From positions 2,160,001 to 2,224,000 of the forward strand of contig NZ_CP128650.1 of the NCBI RefSeq assembly GCF_030644225.1: DNA of 64,000 nt. Direction: 5' to 3'. Shown piece by piece: positions 54,117 through 64,000 of this stretch. The translations under genes were made by a program, and so were the position numbers. The stretch comes from Selenomonas dianae. GTDB lineage: Bacteria; Bacillota; Negativicutes; Selenomonadales; Selenomonadaceae. A model generated the notes under the pieces. It saw only the letters and a program-made list of their open reading frames with translations. It did no database searches and was not told the origin of the DNA. Position 1 is the first letter of the stretch. Each line of letters begins with the position of its first letter.

Positions 54117-55433
54117 CTACACCTCTTCCGCCCACTTGACCTTGTCCTCTTTCACAATGTCCTCGCCGATCTGGACTTCGATCACCACCATGCGCTCCCG
54201 TGCGCTGATCTTGTGCTTCATCCCCACGGGAATTTCGATGACATCCCCTGCTGCTACAGCACGCTCCTCGCCGTCCAACAGAACCGTTCCGCTGCCGCTC
54301 ACGAGGGTCCAGATCTCACGTCGTCGCTCGTGACTGTGGTAATTCATCGCGTGCCCTGCATTCAGCGTCACCTTGATCGTCAGACTGCCCTCCTCCACGT
54401 CGATGATGCGGAAACTCCCCCATGACTTCTCCGCAAACATGACGGGCTGATGCATCCGCTCCACATAGGGTTTCATATGGCTTGATGCCGCCTTGTCCGC
54501 CACGAGGATGCCCTCGGGGCTCGCTGCGACAATGAGATCCTGCCCGCCCATCACGAGAATCGGGACATCCAGTTCGTTGACGACGTGGGTACTGCGACAC
54601 CCTCCATCCATCGTGACATCGCCGAGCGCGGCTTCCTCCATGACCTCCGTCAGTGTGTTCCACGTCCCGAGATCCTTCCATGCCCCCGCATAGCGCAGAA
54701 CGCCGATGTTCTTCTCCCGCTCGGCAACGGCATAGTCAAAGCTGATCTTGTCGAGGCGGTCATAGGTCGAAAACAGCGTCCCATAGTCCGCGCATCCAAG
54801 CAGCGCATCCGCACGCGTTAGCACATACCCCAGACGATAGGCGAATACACCGCTGTTCCAGAGCGCCCCCTGCGCGATGTAGCGTTTTGCCGCGGCTTCC
54901 TCGGGTTTTTCGCGAAACGAGAGGACGCGGCTCACCTCCGCCTTGTCCTGCGGTATGATGTAGCCGTATTTCTCACTCGGATAGGTCGGCTCGATGCCCA
55001 TGAGCATCAGATTCGCCGCACCGTCTGCGGCAAGCTGCGCCAAACGCCGCACGGAGGCGAAATACGCATCCTCAACGTATGGATCAACCGGACAAACGGC
55101 GACAGCCTCATCGCGCCCAACGCCTTTCACATCATGCAGGTAGGCGCTGACGAGCGCGATCGCAGGGAACGTGTCACGGCGGCACGGTTCAACGCAGATG
55201 TCGATCGCATCGCCGAGTTGATTGCGGATCGCCGAAACTTGGGATTTTGACGTTGCTACCGTAACAGAAACATCCGAAACCGTGCGGCGCACCTGTCCGC
55301 AGACACGCTGTGCCATCGAATGCCGCAAGCCGTCACGCCCGCGAAAGATCGGAATGAACTGCTTGGAACGAATGTCGTTCGACAGCGGCCAGAGCCGTTT
55401 CCCCGAGCCGCCCGAAAGCAGGACAATGTGCAT
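54117..55433 (-). CDS. manC: Mannose-1-phosphate guanylyltransferase (with cupin C-terminus)
   Basis: A 438-residue enzyme that makes GDP-mannose. [13 protein letters not shown] is the pyrophosphorylase signature, SFREKPE the second motif. The C-terminal part ([31 protein letters not shown]) is the cupin of type II mannose-6-phosphate isomerases, so it may be bifunctional. AAGGAGAA precedes ATG 55433. It lies between gmd and fcl. Confidence 0.93.
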   Translation of the reverse strand: MHIVLLSGGSGKRLWPLSNDIRSKQFIPIFRGRDGLRHSMAQRVCGQVRRTVSDVSVTVATSKSQVSAIRNQLGDAIDICVEPCRRDTFPAIALVSAYLHDVKGVGRDEAVAVCPVDPYVEDAYFASVRRLAQLAADGAANLMLMGIEPTYPSEKYGYIIPQDKAEVSRVLSFREKPEEAAAKRYIAQGALWNSGVFAYRLGYVLTRADALLGCADYGTLFSTYDRLDKISFDYAVAEREKNIGVLRYAGAWKDLGTWNTLTEVMEEAALGDVTMDGGCRSTHVVNELDVPILVMGGQDLIVAASPEGILVADKAASSHMKPYVERMHQPVMFAEKSWGSFRIIDVEEGSLTIKVTLNAGHAMNYHSHERRREIWTLVSGSGTVLLDGEERAVAAGDVIEIPVGMKHKISARERMVVIEVQIGEDIVKEDKVKWAEEV

Positions 55434-55458
55434 ATACGTTCTCCTTATCGCAGCACGT

Positions 55459-56490
55459 TCAGTGCCCGTACTTCTCCCGATCCGCCTCGACCATCATGCG
55501 GACAAGCTCCGAGAACGACACCTTGCGCCGCCAGCCGAGTTCCCGCTCCGCCTTCGACGGATTCCCCCATAGGAGTTCCACCTCGGCAGGACGGAAAAAG
55601 CGCGGATTGACATCGACGAGCAGTCGCCCCGTCTTTGCATCGTATCCCTTTTCCTCGACACCGCTGCCGCGCCATTCGATCTCAATGCCCGCCTCACGGA
55701 AGGACAGTTCTGCAAACTCACGCACCGTATGCGTCTCATTCGTCGCAAGCACATAGTCGTCGGGCGCATCCTGTTGCAGCATCCGCCACATCCCCTCGAC
55801 ATAGTCGCCCGCAAAGCCCCAGTCGCGCTTTGCATCCAGATTCCCGAGCGAGAGTTTTTCCTGCTTCCCTGCAAGAATACGGGCAACAGCAAGCGTGATC
55901 TTGCGTGTGACAAAGGTCTCCCCACGGCGCGGCGACTCGTGGTTGAAGAGGATGCCGTTCACGGCGAACATATCGTAGGACTCGCGGTAGTTCTTCGTAA
56001 TCCAGAAGCTGTAGAGCTTTGCCGCGCCGTACGGCGACTTCGGATAGAACGGCGTTGCCTCGCTCTGCGGCGCCGTATCCGGAAGCCCGCCAAAAAGCTC
56101 CGACGTCGATGCCTGATAGAACCGGATCGGCAGGCCGCTCTGCCGCAGTGCCTCCAACAGGCGGAGCGTCCCGACCCCCGTCGCCTCCGCCGTATACTCC
56201 GGCACTTCGAACGATACGGCGACATGGGACTGTGCCGCGAGGTTGTAGACCTCATCCGGTCGAATCTCCCGAATCAGCGTATGTGCATTGCTCGAATCCG
56301 TCAGATCGCCATAGTGGAGGAAAAGCCGCCCATCGTACCGTACATCGGACAGAAGATGATCGATCCGCGCCGTACACGGCGTACTGTGCCGACGGATGAT
56401 GCCGTGCACCTCATAGCCCTTTTCGAGCAAAAGCTCAGTCAAGTACGAACCGTCCTGCCCTGTAATCCCTGTAATCAATGCTTTTTTCAC
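55459..56490 (-). CDS. gmd: GDP-mannose 4,6-dehydratase
   Basis: A 343-residue NADP-dependent enzyme giving GDP-4-keto-6-deoxymannose. [24 protein letters not shown] is the Gmd N-terminus, [10 protein letters not shown] holds the catalytic Thr/Glu region, and [12 protein letters not shown] the YxxxK pair. The start is GTG 56490 ten bases after GGAG. It is somewhat shorter than the common 360-370 residues but has all motifs. Confidence 0.94.
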   Translation of the reverse strand: MKKALITGITGQDGSYLTELLLEKGYEVHGIIRRHSTPCTARIDHLLSDVRYDGRLFLHYGDLTDSSNAHTLIREIRPDEVYNLAAQSHVAVSFEVPEYTAEATGVGTLRLLEALRQSGLPIRFYQASTSELFGGLPDTAPQSEATPFYPKSPYGAAKLYSFWITKNYRESYDMFAVNGILFNHESPRRGETFVTRKITLAVARILAGKQEKLSLGNLDAKRDWGFAGDYVEGMWRMLQQDAPDDYVLATNETHTVREFAELSFREAGIEIEWRGSGVEEKGYDAKTGRLLVDVNPRFFRPAEVELLWGNPSKAERELGWRRKVSFSELVRMMVEADREKYGH

Positions 56491-56563
56491 AGAACATCGC
56501 TCCTTCGCCAGAATGTCATTTCACAAAATCGTAACATACCATACGCATTATCGCAAAATAATC

Positions 56564-57658
56564 TTATCGGAACTCCTCATAGACGGACATAATTCGCTCC
56601 ATCATTTTATCAGTCGTAAAATTTTCAAGAAAGGACTGCCGCCCGGCTCGCCCCATCGCACGAAATTCTTCCCGATGCATGGCTGCATATCGCAGCTTCT
56701 CCGTGAGATCATCCACATTGTCCCGCCGCACAAGAAGCCCCGTGGTGCCATGAAGAACCTCCTCGCACACGCCCCCCACATCCGAGGCGATGACCGGCAG
56801 CTCTGCCCGCATCGCTTCAAGGATACTGATGGGAAAGCCTTCCCATCGACTGATGAGTAAAAACCCGTCATAGTGCGGCAAAAGCTCCTCGACATGCGTT
56901 TGGCTGCCCAAAAATCGAACCTGATCGGATAGAGAAAGGCGTTCCGCAAGCTGCCTTGCAGAGGCAAGTTCCGCACCATCCCCAACGAAGTCAACATGGA
57001 CTTTCATTCCGCACGCGTTCAAATGAAAAAGTGCCTGCAACACATCCCCCTGTGCTTTCGGCTGCGAAAAACGCGCCACCATGACGAGATGCAGAGGATC
57101 CTGCATGATGCCTGTATAACGGGGCGCATCTTCCGAAACACCGTTATAGATGGTCACCATCTTTTCACGATGTTTCCCCAGTGCTGCCGCGCCCAATTTA
57201 CGGTCATACGCGGACACACAAATAATACGCTGCGCGAAGAATCCGCCGATCCATTCGATGCACTCATAAATGCGTCGCTTCGTTGACGCAACCCCTTCCG
57301 TAAACGCCCATCCATGCACCGTGAAAACAGCAGGAATACCAAGTGACCTCGCAGCAATTCGTCCGAGCAGTCCCGCCTTGCTTGAATGACAATGAACAAG
57401 ATCCGGCTGATACTCCTTGATGATGCGGCGCAGACGCCGGAACGCGGCAAAATCACAAGCAGGTGCGATCTCTCGTCTGAGCGTTGGCAAGACGACACAT
57501 TGGATGCCGCGTTCCTCCAACTGCTCGGTCAGCCAACCTGCCGCACCAACAACAACGGCAGCCTCATGCTCTCGTTTCAAAAGCTCCGTCACCAGTGTGA
57601 GCAGATGAACCTGCGCACCGCCAATCTGCGGCAGCGTGATGACATATAGTATTTTCAT
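56564..57658 (-). CDS. Glycosyltransferase, family 4 type
   Basis: A 364-residue GT-B enzyme. The N-terminal domain opens with ILYVITLPQIGGAQVHLLTL; LVHCHSSKAGLLGRIAA and FTVHGWAFTEG follow; the donor-binding end has RWEGFPISILEAMRAELPVIASDVGG with the EGFP...E pattern of GT4. ATG 57658 follows GGGGGAG and overlaps nothing, though a GTG at 57664 is in frame. Donor and acceptor unknown; it works on the cytoplasmic face in building the surface polysaccharide. Confidence 0.85.
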   Translation of the reverse strand: MKILYVITLPQIGGAQVHLLTLVTELLKREHEAAVVVGAAGWLTEQLEERGIQCVVLPTLRREIAPACDFAAFRRLRRIIKEYQPDLVHCHSSKAGLLGRIAARSLGIPAVFTVHGWAFTEGVASTKRRIYECIEWIGGFFAQRIICVSAYDRKLGAAALGKHREKMVTIYNGVSEDAPRYTGIMQDPLHLVMVARFSQPKAQGDVLQALFHLNACGMKVHVDFVGDGAELASARQLAERLSLSDQVRFLGSQTHVEELLPHYDGFLLISRWEGFPISILEAMRAELPVIASDVGGVCEEVLHGTTGLLVRRDNVDDLTEKLRYAAMHREEFRAMGRAGRQSFLENFTTDKMMERIMSVYEEFR

Positions 57659-57660
57659 CC

Positions 57661-58557
57661 TCACTCCCCCAACAGACGCATCAAGGCATCATCCAAGCCG
57701 GAGTTCCTCAAGATGTGTTCCCATTTCAAGTCTTCTATATCCGTATTGCAAAAAGAGAATGCATTCAGTTCATTCCAATCAAATCCCGAAAAATCCTCCC
57801 GTATCTTATAAAAGTGCATCTTGCGCTGCGCCTCAAACCGGTTGACCCAGTGATATGACGTTGTAACAACCTTCATGCCCATCGCAACGTATTCGAGCAG
57901 CTTCGTTGAGGTCTGCAACGAATACGGATATTGATCCGGAATGTAGTTCAACGCATACTGCGCTTGTTTCGCGAGGCGCGGAACATCTTGGTATGGAACA
58001 GCACCGGTAAAGGTTATATTGGTATATCCTTTATATGCGTCATACAGATCGCCGGGGGGCTTTCCGATCAGCAAAATGCGATGCTTCGGATTGCGTGCAA
58101 AAAAATCCAACACATGATGGAATTTTCGATGCGCATCCATTGCACCGACATAAACGAAATCATACATGATTTCAGGATCAGGTACTTCAAAAAAACGGGG
58201 ATCCACCCCCATATCGCGATAACAATAAGGCACGCCGTCCGCAAATCCATAGGCATCACGAATGGACGGATTCAGAAAAATTCGCAGGGAAGGACGTGCG
58301 TTCAACCACCGCTTCATGAAATCCTTGATCCGATTCCCTCGTCCCACCGAAAGCGATGCATACTCGTGAATCGTCGGAATGGATTTTCGGAAATGCAAGT
58401 CCACGCCCATAAACTGCCATATCAGATCGAAATCAGATAATGAATACGAAGGCAGGTCTTGGCAATTTACGAAGCAATACCGAGAAAAAAACTTTTTATA
58501 AATGGAAATCTCAGGAAGGTTCGCCTTTCCCGGATGCAAAAACAAAATCTTCTTCAT
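57661..58557 (-). CDS. Glycosyltransferase-like protein, GT-B fold
   Basis: A 298-residue protein with KKILFLHPGKANLPEISIY at the start and a C-terminal half resembling GT4 donor domains (DFVYVGAMDAHRKFHHVLDFF, ILLIGKPPGD, SLQTSTKLLEYVAMGMKVVTT with the E of the usual ExG region). It is shorter than most GT4 enzymes. Overlaps the next gene upstream by four bases (ATGA). AT-richer than manC/gmd/fcl. Sugar unknown. Confidence 0.7.
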   Translation of the reverse strand: MKKILFLHPGKANLPEISIYKKFFSRYCFVNCQDLPSYSLSDFDLIWQFMGVDLHFRKSIPTIHEYASLSVGRGNRIKDFMKRWLNARPSLRIFLNPSIRDAYGFADGVPYCYRDMGVDPRFFEVPDPEIMYDFVYVGAMDAHRKFHHVLDFFARNPKHRILLIGKPPGDLYDAYKGYTNITFTGAVPYQDVPRLAKQAQYALNYIPDQYPYSLQTSTKLLEYVAMGMKVVTTSYHWVNRFEAQRKMHFYKIREDFSGFDWNELNAFSFCNTDIEDLKWEHILRNSGLDDALMRLLGE

Positions 58558-59450
58558 CTAAATTGTCCTCTTGCCTTTCGCACCTTAGCCAAGGCAGATA
58601 CAAGGTAAAAATACCAACCCGAAATCCCAAGTTCCTGTTTTATTTCATGATCCTGCATCTTAAAAAATCGAGCATAGAGAACGTACCACGATGCGACCTT
58701 CATCCCCCACCAGATATTTTTTCTTATAAACGAGTGCCATTCCTTAAAGTATAACAACGTGGATCGAGGACTGTTTTTCATATGTGCCTCGATGTTTGCA
58801 CTCAGCCCATCTTGCAGGTATTCACACGTCTTAAAGACTTCATTGACACAAAAGAGCTTATATCCATCATGTGCCATTCGATTCCAGACGATTGCCTCAG
58901 AACAAAATTTTTCACCCTGCTCCTGCGGAAACGGATATTTTTTTAGACTGGGAAGATAAAACACCTCTGCCTTATCTCCAACAACACCATCTTTCTTCCA
59001 GTCCAAAACACTCGTATATTTATTTTCACAACGAGAAGGAAATGCTGTTCCGATCACACGCCCATCTCTCGTCTCAGACAGCCCCGCAATTCCTGCCAGC
59101 AATCCATTATAATTTTTAATGATACGCCGGAAAATTCCTTCTATTTTTTCCAATACGCCGGTTCTTAGCACATCATCTGAATCTACAATAAAAAAGATTT
59201 CCCCTTGGGCCATCTGTACACCACGGTTAATGGCAACGTGCTTTCCTGAATTTTGCTGCTTTACAAAACGGATGGGAAAGGCAGCTTCCTTCTCCCATTC
59301 TTCCAGAAGAACCTCCGTGCTGTCCTCGGAGCCATCGTCCACAACAAGCCATTCAAAGGAATCATAGTTTTGCGCCTTCAAGGACGCATATAACTCTTTT
59401 AGACGATGCGCTCTGTTATACGCAGCCGTAAAAACCGTGATCTTTATCAT
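58554..59450 (-). CDS. Glycosyltransferase, family 2 type
   Basis: A 298-residue GT-A enzyme. ITVFTAAYNRAHRLKELYASL, LVVDDGSEDSTEVLL and FIVDSDDVL carry the nucleotide-binding and DxD-type motifs of GT2. The stop overlaps the start of the downstream gene. Low-GC like its neighbours. Substrate unknown; part of the polysaccharide assembly set. Confidence 0.88.
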   Translation of the reverse strand: MIKITVFTAAYNRAHRLKELYASLKAQNYDSFEWLVVDDGSEDSTEVLLEEWEKEAAFPIRFVKQQNSGKHVAINRGVQMAQGEIFFIVDSDDVLRTGVLEKIEGIFRRIIKNYNGLLAGIAGLSETRDGRVIGTAFPSRCENKYTSVLDWKKDGVVGDKAEVFYLPSLKKYPFPQEQGEKFCSEAIVWNRMAHDGYKLFCVNEVFKTCEYLQDGLSANIEAHMKNSPRSTLLYFKEWHSFIRKNIWWGMKVASWYVLYARFFKMQDHEIKQELGISGWYFYLVSALAKVRKARGQFR

Positions 59451-59494
59451 GTATGATGTTCACTTTCCGAAAGAATTTCATGCTTTGAATATTT

Positions 59495-60289
59495 TCATGT
59501 AAGAAACCTTATTATTTTTTTTGCTGTGATTTTTGCGCCATATACCTTATATGTGGAAATAAGCCGTGCCAAACCATTCACTACACACTCTATTGGCACA
59601 TACTTACGTAAAAAAAGATAGGTTTTCTGATACATCTCCTTTACTTTCACAGCATCTTCTGAAAGCCACGAACCCGCAAAATGATGTATCGTATAAGTTT
59701 CATCTGATACAAAAAGTTCTCCTGTCTGAAAAGATTTCGCACAAAGACATTCAAAAGGAAAGAGTGCGATATTGCCTTCCAGCACTCTCATCTTTCCATC
59801 CAATTCTATTTGATACACATCTTTCGTCCGATTCGTTATTCTATGTACATTCGTTGTCAAATCATACGAACCATCCGCTTTGACAAACCTGAGCGTCTCA
59901 TATTCTCGTAACAACGTCTGAATCCAAGCGTTGCACTTTTCAGCGCCTATTATTCCGGTAGGAATATATCGTGTTGATTCATATCCGGTAAATGCAGAGT
60001 AAGACAGGAATCTATCAAGCGGTTTTACAACTTCGACATCCGTATCCATGTATATACCGCCATAAGTAAATAGCACCTTCAGCCGAACATAGTCTGTGAC
60101 AAATGCCCACTTTCTTGCTTCGTAGGCTTCTCTGCAATATTGATTTTCATTGATGTCAAAATTCTCTTCGTTCCACTCGATAATCTGATAGTCCGGGCAG
60201 TATGTTTTCCACGTTTCGATATACGATTTTATCTGTTCTGTTTTCGGCGCATGACCAAACCAACAATAGTGTATAATTTTAGGAATCAC
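59495..60289 (-). CDS. Glycosyltransferase, family 32 (OCH1-like)
   Basis: 264 residues from GTG 60289, six bases after GGGAGGG, giving the family start (M/V)IPKIIHYCWFG. GGIYMDTDVEVVKPLD carries the DxD motif, YVRLKVLFTYGG the usual helix before it. Such enzymes add mannose, galactose or related sugars to capsular or teichoic-type polymers. In-frame ATG at 60337 would overlap the neighbour and lacks a site. Confidence 0.88.
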   Translation of the reverse strand: MIPKIIHYCWFGHAPKTEQIKSYIETWKTYCPDYQIIEWNEENFDINENQYCREAYEARKWAFVTDYVRLKVLFTYGGIYMDTDVEVVKPLDRFLSYSAFTGYESTRYIPTGIIGAEKCNAWIQTLLREYETLRFVKADGSYDLTTNVHRITNRTKDVYQIELDGKMRVLEGNIALFPFECLCAKSFQTGELFVSDETYTIHHFAGSWLSEDAVKVKEMYQKTYLFLRKYVPIECVVNGLARLISTYKVYGAKITAKKIIRFLT

Positions 60290-60333
60290 ACAGCGCCCTC
60301 CCTTCACAAAGTGTTGCTGTATATGGGCATATA

Positions 60334-61167
60334 TCAACTTCTTTTACACCAACGGCAATGTTCCCATGTACAGTGATGTTTGTTCCAATTTTTAAACGTG
60401 CATAAAACCCATCCCAAAATATGTGCCCGATCCAGTACATTACGTATGAGGCTCTTTACCTTTATACTTGTTTTATGTTGCGAAGGAAGCCTCACATAAT
60501 CTGTCAAGGCGAGTTCCTTGATAATCCTCCGGTTCTCCACTTCTGCATATTTTTCCTCTTTATTGCTTACACCTCCAAGACTGAAATACGTCACTGGAAA
60601 ATTTGCAAACTGGAACTTTTTCTGCATCGTATAATACAACTTTAGGAGCAGTTTCAGATCAGCAGCAATCCGATACGACGTATCAAATTGCTCCTGCTTC
60701 AAAACAGCACTTTTGACAAACACACCCGGGTGCGGCAACTTCGGCAATGAACGAAAATTGTCTTTTGACACTCCTTCAGCATCCAGAACCCCCTCACAAT
60801 GGTATTTTTCATCTACAGCAATACAAGGCGCACTAAACACATCCGTATCATCACGGATTGCACCGCAAACGCGCTCTATTGTGTACGGATCAACCAAACA
60901 ATCATCGGCACCCAGGAATTGTATATAATCCCCTGTTGCGACACGAATCCCTTTATTCATAGCATCATATATGCCATTGTCATCTTCGGAAATAATCGTT
61001 GCTATTTGTGCTTCATAGGAATGAACAATATCCATGGTACGATCCGTAGAATTTCCATCTACAATGATGTACTCTATATTCGAATATGTCTGTTGTACTA
61101 CGCTGCGTATGGTCTGCTCGATGGTAGCCTCAGCATTATAACAGACCGTGATAATCGAGATTCTCAT
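60334..61167 (-). CDS. Glycosyltransferase, family 2 type
   Basis: A 277-residue GT-A enzyme: ISIITVCYNAEATIEQTIRSV, YIIVDGNSTDRTMDIV, ISEDDNGIYDAMNKGI and FLGADDCLV are the motifs of the WcaA/colanic-acid-type GT2 group. Ends in a basic, Cys/Trp-rich tail (HHCTWEHCRWCKRS). AT-rich. It follows the priming transferase gene by 16 bp. Confidence 0.88.
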   Translation of the reverse strand: MRISIITVCYNAEATIEQTIRSVVQQTYSNIEYIIVDGNSTDRTMDIVHSYEAQIATIISEDDNGIYDAMNKGIRVATGDYIQFLGADDCLVDPYTIERVCGAIRDDTDVFSAPCIAVDEKYHCEGVLDAEGVSKDNFRSLPKLPHPGVFVKSAVLKQEQFDTSYRIAADLKLLLKLYYTMQKKFQFANFPVTYFSLGGVSNKEEKYAEVENRRIIKELALTDYVRLPSQHKTSIKVKSLIRNVLDRAHILGWVLCTFKNWNKHHCTWEHCRWCKRS

Positions 61168-61183
61168 TCTCTATCCTCTGTCG

Positions 61184-62575
61184 TTAGAAATCCCCGTAGA
61201 TATTCTTCTGTATATCGAACTCCTTCAAGCTCTCCTTCGAACGCACGTCATACACGCCCTCCGTGGCACTCTTTTGAAAGAGGACGCAGACCGTCTGGAG
61301 GATGATGGTGAGATCGGTGCGGATACCGGCGTTCTGGATGTAGACGAGGTCGTAGATGAGCTTGTCGTACGCCGTTGTATTGTATTTGCCGTAGACCTGC
61401 GCCAGTCCCGTAATGCCGGGTTTGACATTCATCCGATAGACGTATTCGGGGATCTCCCGTTTGAACTGTTCAATAAAGAACGGGCGCTCCGGACGCGGAC
61501 CGACGATGCTCATATCCCCAACGAGGACATTCCAGATCTGCGGGAGCTCATCAAGGCGAACCGCGCGGAGGAACGCGCCAAGACGTGTGATGCGCGGGTC
61601 ATTTTCCTGTGCGAGCATGGGACCGCTCACTTTCTCCGCATCGACGCACATCGTGCGGAACTTATACACCTTGAACGGCTTTTCATAGCGTCCCGCCCGC
61701 TCCTGACTGTAGAAGATCGGTCCCGGATCAAAAATCTTGATGGCAATTGCCGTCAAAATCATGATCGGGAGAGCCACGAGGAATCCTGCCAATGCAACCG
61801 TGATGTCCAAGATCCGCTTCAGGCTGCGCTGCTCCAAGGTCAGCCGAAGTCGCTCCGGGCGAAAGACGGGAATATCGTCAATCTTGTCCAGCGTCATTCC
61901 GCTGCAGAACACCTCGTATGCGTTTGGAATCAGGAGCGCCTGCTTTTCGTGCAGGTTACAGTAGTGTACGAGTTTCGCCTTGTCCTTGAGACGTATATCG
62001 GGGCAGATGACGAGGACATCCACCTGCTCCGCCGCAGACGCCCAGTCACTCCCCGCGAGATCCGTGCAGATGGAGCGAAGTTCCATCGCGAGCTGCGGCT
62101 GCTGCTTCATACGATGGTAGACGTGCTGACATTCTTCCTCGCTGCCGATCAGCATAACCCCATGAATTTCCTGATGCGCTCGGACATAGCGCCAAAGAAG
62201 ATGCCGCCATGCCGCAAGCAGGACGAAGTCAATGCCCGCACACCACAGCAGCACACCACGGGACAGCGCAAACTCACGGATGAAAAAGGTCAGTGCCATC
62301 ATGAGGACGAGCATTTGCACCATGCTGACCGCGACAGAGAGCAGGATCTCCGCGAAACGTTTGCGCTCGATCGTATAGAGTCCGTTGATGTTGAACAACA
62401 GACCCGTCAGTATGACCTGCACAGGGAGCATCCCCTGATACAGGTCGAAATTAATGATGAGACTGCCGCGCGCCAAGATGACCGTCGTAACAAAAAGGTA
62501 CACCAAGACGGTAATCCCCATATCGCCGAGCAGCAGAGCCAGCTTCTGCGACATTGGAAAGTCCTTTTTCTCCAT
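61184..62575 (-). CDS. Polyprenyl-phosphate sugar-1-phosphate transferase (WbaP/TIGR03025 type)
   Basis: A 463-residue initiating enzyme that puts the first sugar-phosphate on undecaprenyl phosphate. About four N-terminal membrane spans, a soluble middle (CoA-binding-like, about 150-240), one more span, then the catalytic domain: [43 protein letters not shown] and MSIVGPRPE. It is GC-richer than the glycosyltransferases beside it. First-sugar identity (galactose, glucose or other) is open. Confidence 0.92.
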   Translation of the reverse strand: MEKKDFPMSQKLALLLGDMGITVLVYLFVTTVILARGSLIINFDLYQGMLPVQVILTGLLFNINGLYTIERKRFAEILLSVAVSMVQMLVLMMALTFFIREFALSRGVLLWCAGIDFVLLAAWRHLLWRYVRAHQEIHGVMLIGSEEECQHVYHRMKQQPQLAMELRSICTDLAGSDWASAAEQVDVLVICPDIRLKDKAKLVHYCNLHEKQALLIPNAYEVFCSGMTLDKIDDIPVFRPERLRLTLEQRSLKRILDITVALAGFLVALPIMILTAIAIKIFDPGPIFYSQERAGRYEKPFKVYKFRTMCVDAEKVSGPMLAQENDPRITRLGAFLRAVRLDELPQIWNVLVGDMSIVGPRPERPFFIEQFKREIPEYVYRMNVKPGITGLAQVYGKYNTTAYDKLIYDLVYIQNAGIRTDLTIILQTVCVLFQKSATEGVYDVRSKESLKEFDIQKNIYGDF

Positions 62576-62681
62576 GGCGTCCCCCTTAGATTACTGATAC
62601 TTTGCGGATAAATAATCTGCCATCCCCTTGAAATAATATCACGCTCTATGGTACATATTTGTTCTTGCACATACACAACAA

Positions 62682-63830
62682 CTATCGTGATGTCTGCACA
62701 ATATCACAATAGTCCTGTGCAAATTTTTGAAGCGCCGCCTCATTTCTTCTCTTCAAAACATCAACATCTTCATGCAGCGTCGGCTGCCGCCACAGTTCCC
62801 ACATCTTCTTCGCCAGATCTTCAGCATCGTTTGGATGGAAAAACACGCCCTTTGACGGTGCTTGCTCTCTATGTACTTTCAGATCTGACAGCAGTATCGG
62901 TTTCCCCCGATATTTTGCCTCCTCTACCGTGGTACTCCACCCCTCAAAGAACGAGGGGTTGATGTACCCCAAAGAGCCCTCTGCCAGTGCCTGCACATCT
63001 GCATAGGGGATCATGCCCAAGATCAAATATCGGTCGCCGAGCTCGTGTGCCTCAACAAACGCCTCGATCTCAGCAAAGTACGCAGGCGCTCGATAGTCAC
63101 TTGTATTCCCCGTGGACACGACGCGGACGAATTTCCCCTCTTCCTTCAGAAGGTGCAGTGCCTTTAGAACCACTTTATGATTTTTATGTTTCCAGTATTG
63201 ATTCGGCAAAAAGAAATACTTCCCTGTAATGCCATATTTCTCCTCAACCGCATTCACCTGTTTGGGCAAATCGAAATCCAGAACGGGTGCAAAATGCAGG
63301 ACACGTGCTTTTTCTTTGTACTGCGGATAATATTTTATAAAATCATCTTTCGCTGCCTCACTGCTGAGGATCACCTTGTCCATACACGCTGCAATGCGCT
63401 CAAATTTTGCGTCCAGAAACGAACGCTCTTCTTGTGAAAAAAACTCCGGCAGATACTTGTGTTGAAAGTCCGGAATCCACGCGATATTCTCTACTCCCGG
63501 ACACCGAACAGAATCCGGCGCATGAGAGAGAACATCGACACCATGACGGCGAAGAAGCCGCGCCAGAAACCGGTCTTCATGAAAAAATTTCATCCACAGT
63601 TTTCGCACGAACCAAGGAAATGTCCATCGTGCAGGAAACGATATGTATACAAACTCGACAGTCCTTGAGAGATCACGAAACGCATCTATATCCTGCCCTT
63701 TCGGAAGAAACACCTTGACGCGAATATCATCCGATGCATACCGCGAAATCACAGTAAGGAGATTCCGATAGTAATTTACTCCACCAAGCCAGCTGTTCGA
63801 TAGGTCAAGCACGAATGCCGCCGTTACCAT
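62682..63830 (-). CDS. Glycosyltransferase, family 4 type
   Basis: A 382-residue GT-B enzyme. SNSWLGGVNYYRNLL opens the acceptor domain; YFFLPNQYWKHKNHKVVLKAL and LGYINPSFFEGWSTTVEEAKYRGKPILLSD give the donor-binding pattern. Its start overlaps the end of the upstream epimerase gene by 26 bases, so the two are coupled. Sugar unknown. Confidence 0.85.
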   Translation of the reverse strand: MVTAAFVLDLSNSWLGGVNYYRNLLTVISRYASDDIRVKVFLPKGQDIDAFRDLSRTVEFVYISFPARWTFPWFVRKLWMKFFHEDRFLARLLRRHGVDVLSHAPDSVRCPGVENIAWIPDFQHKYLPEFFSQEERSFLDAKFERIAACMDKVILSSEAAKDDFIKYYPQYKEKARVLHFAPVLDFDLPKQVNAVEEKYGITGKYFFLPNQYWKHKNHKVVLKALHLLKEEGKFVRVVSTGNTSDYRAPAYFAEIEAFVEAHELGDRYLILGMIPYADVQALAEGSLGYINPSFFEGWSTTVEEAKYRGKPILLSDLKVHREQAPSKGVFFHPNDAEDLAKKMWELWRQPTLHEDVDVLKRRNEAALQKFAQDYCDIVQTSR

Positions 63831-64000
63831 ACTCCCGATACCACCTTACATACGCTCTGATCCCCTGCGTCAAATCAACGGACGGGTGCCACCCCCAGCC
63901 GTTCATCGCAGCAGCGTCCGCCACATAATGATTCGGATTCCCTGCATTGACCTCTCCGCCGAAGGCCGGATGCCCCTGCGCCCCGTACGCTTCAAAAAGG
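63805..64000 (-). CDS. NAD-dependent epimerase/dehydratase, C-terminal part only
   Basis: The gene enters from the right edge; the last 64 codons are visible, ending at TGA 63807-63805. NPNHYVADAAAMNGWGWHPSVDLTQGIRAYVRWYRE is the usual C-terminus of nucleotide-sugar epimerases and 6-deoxymannose reductases. Which sugar is made cannot be told. First visible gene of the polysaccharide series. Confidence 0.7.
   Translation of the reverse strand, partial: LFEAYGAQGHPAFGGEVNAGNPNHYVADAAAMNGWGWHPSVDLTQGIRAYVRWYREYGNGGIRA

Overview
The window looks like a chromosome segment of a diderm Firmicute of the class Negativicutes, most likely Selenomonas or a close relative. This is an inference: strong GGAGG ribosome-binding sites and GC-rich coding DNA sit beside an exported filamentous-haemagglutinin-type exoprotein, which needs an outer membrane, plus a membrane-bound nitrate reductase and paired bacteriohaemerythrins. 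No rRNA gene or other marker is present to name the species.

Layout. 1-5.1 kb: 5' part of a two-partner-secretion exoprotein, a 6-phospho-beta-glucosidase, and an Rpn-family nuclease with a short C-terminal relative. 5.2-11.5 kb: narGHJI operon behind a CRP/FNR-type palindrome. 11.8-27.1 kb: a defence locus on the minus strand. Its core is brxP-brxC-pglZ-brxL, the gene set of a type 4 BREX system, which has a PAPS-reductase-like protein in place of the PglX methyltransferase. Upstream on the same strand are an SMC/OLD-like ATPase plus TOPRIM pair and an unrecognised 473-residue protein. Downstream are a 65-residue zinc-ribbon protein and a NifS-like cysteine desulfurase. A desulfurase beside a PAPS-reductase-like protein recalls DndA/DndC and SspA/SspD, so the locus may carry its own sulfur donor.

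27.3-32.9 kb (plus strand, divergent): a 140-residue unknown protein and a 1707-residue DUF4132/DUF5724-type giant. 33-37.9 kb (minus): a small unknown gene, two haemerythrins, a membrane-anchored protein, a secreted SGNH hydrolase and a short CinA, with a candidate small RNA on the plus strand. 38-43.1 kb (plus): YdjC-type deacetylase, polytopic membrane protein, CNNM/CBS/CorC protein and serC. 43.2-49.1 kb (minus): nucleoside and purine salvage (AzgA-type permease, deoD, deoB, pyrimidine-nucleoside phosphorylase, and a nupC broken by an in-frame amber codon). 49.1-53 kb: a stem-loop-rich leader, a Crp/Fnr regulator, tRNA-Ser(CGA), metY and dps. 53.2-64 kb (minus): surface polysaccharide locus with GDP-L-fucose supply (manC, gmd, fcl), a priming phosphoglycosyltransferase, six other glycosyltransferases and a partial epimerase.

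A family of about 165-bp, TA-flanked, internally palindromic MITE-like repeats punctuates the window (four near-complete copies, two fragments). Two copies supply the stop codon of the neighbouring gene. Low-GC blocks lie inside several defence genes and across the glycosyltransferases, which points to recombination or transfer.
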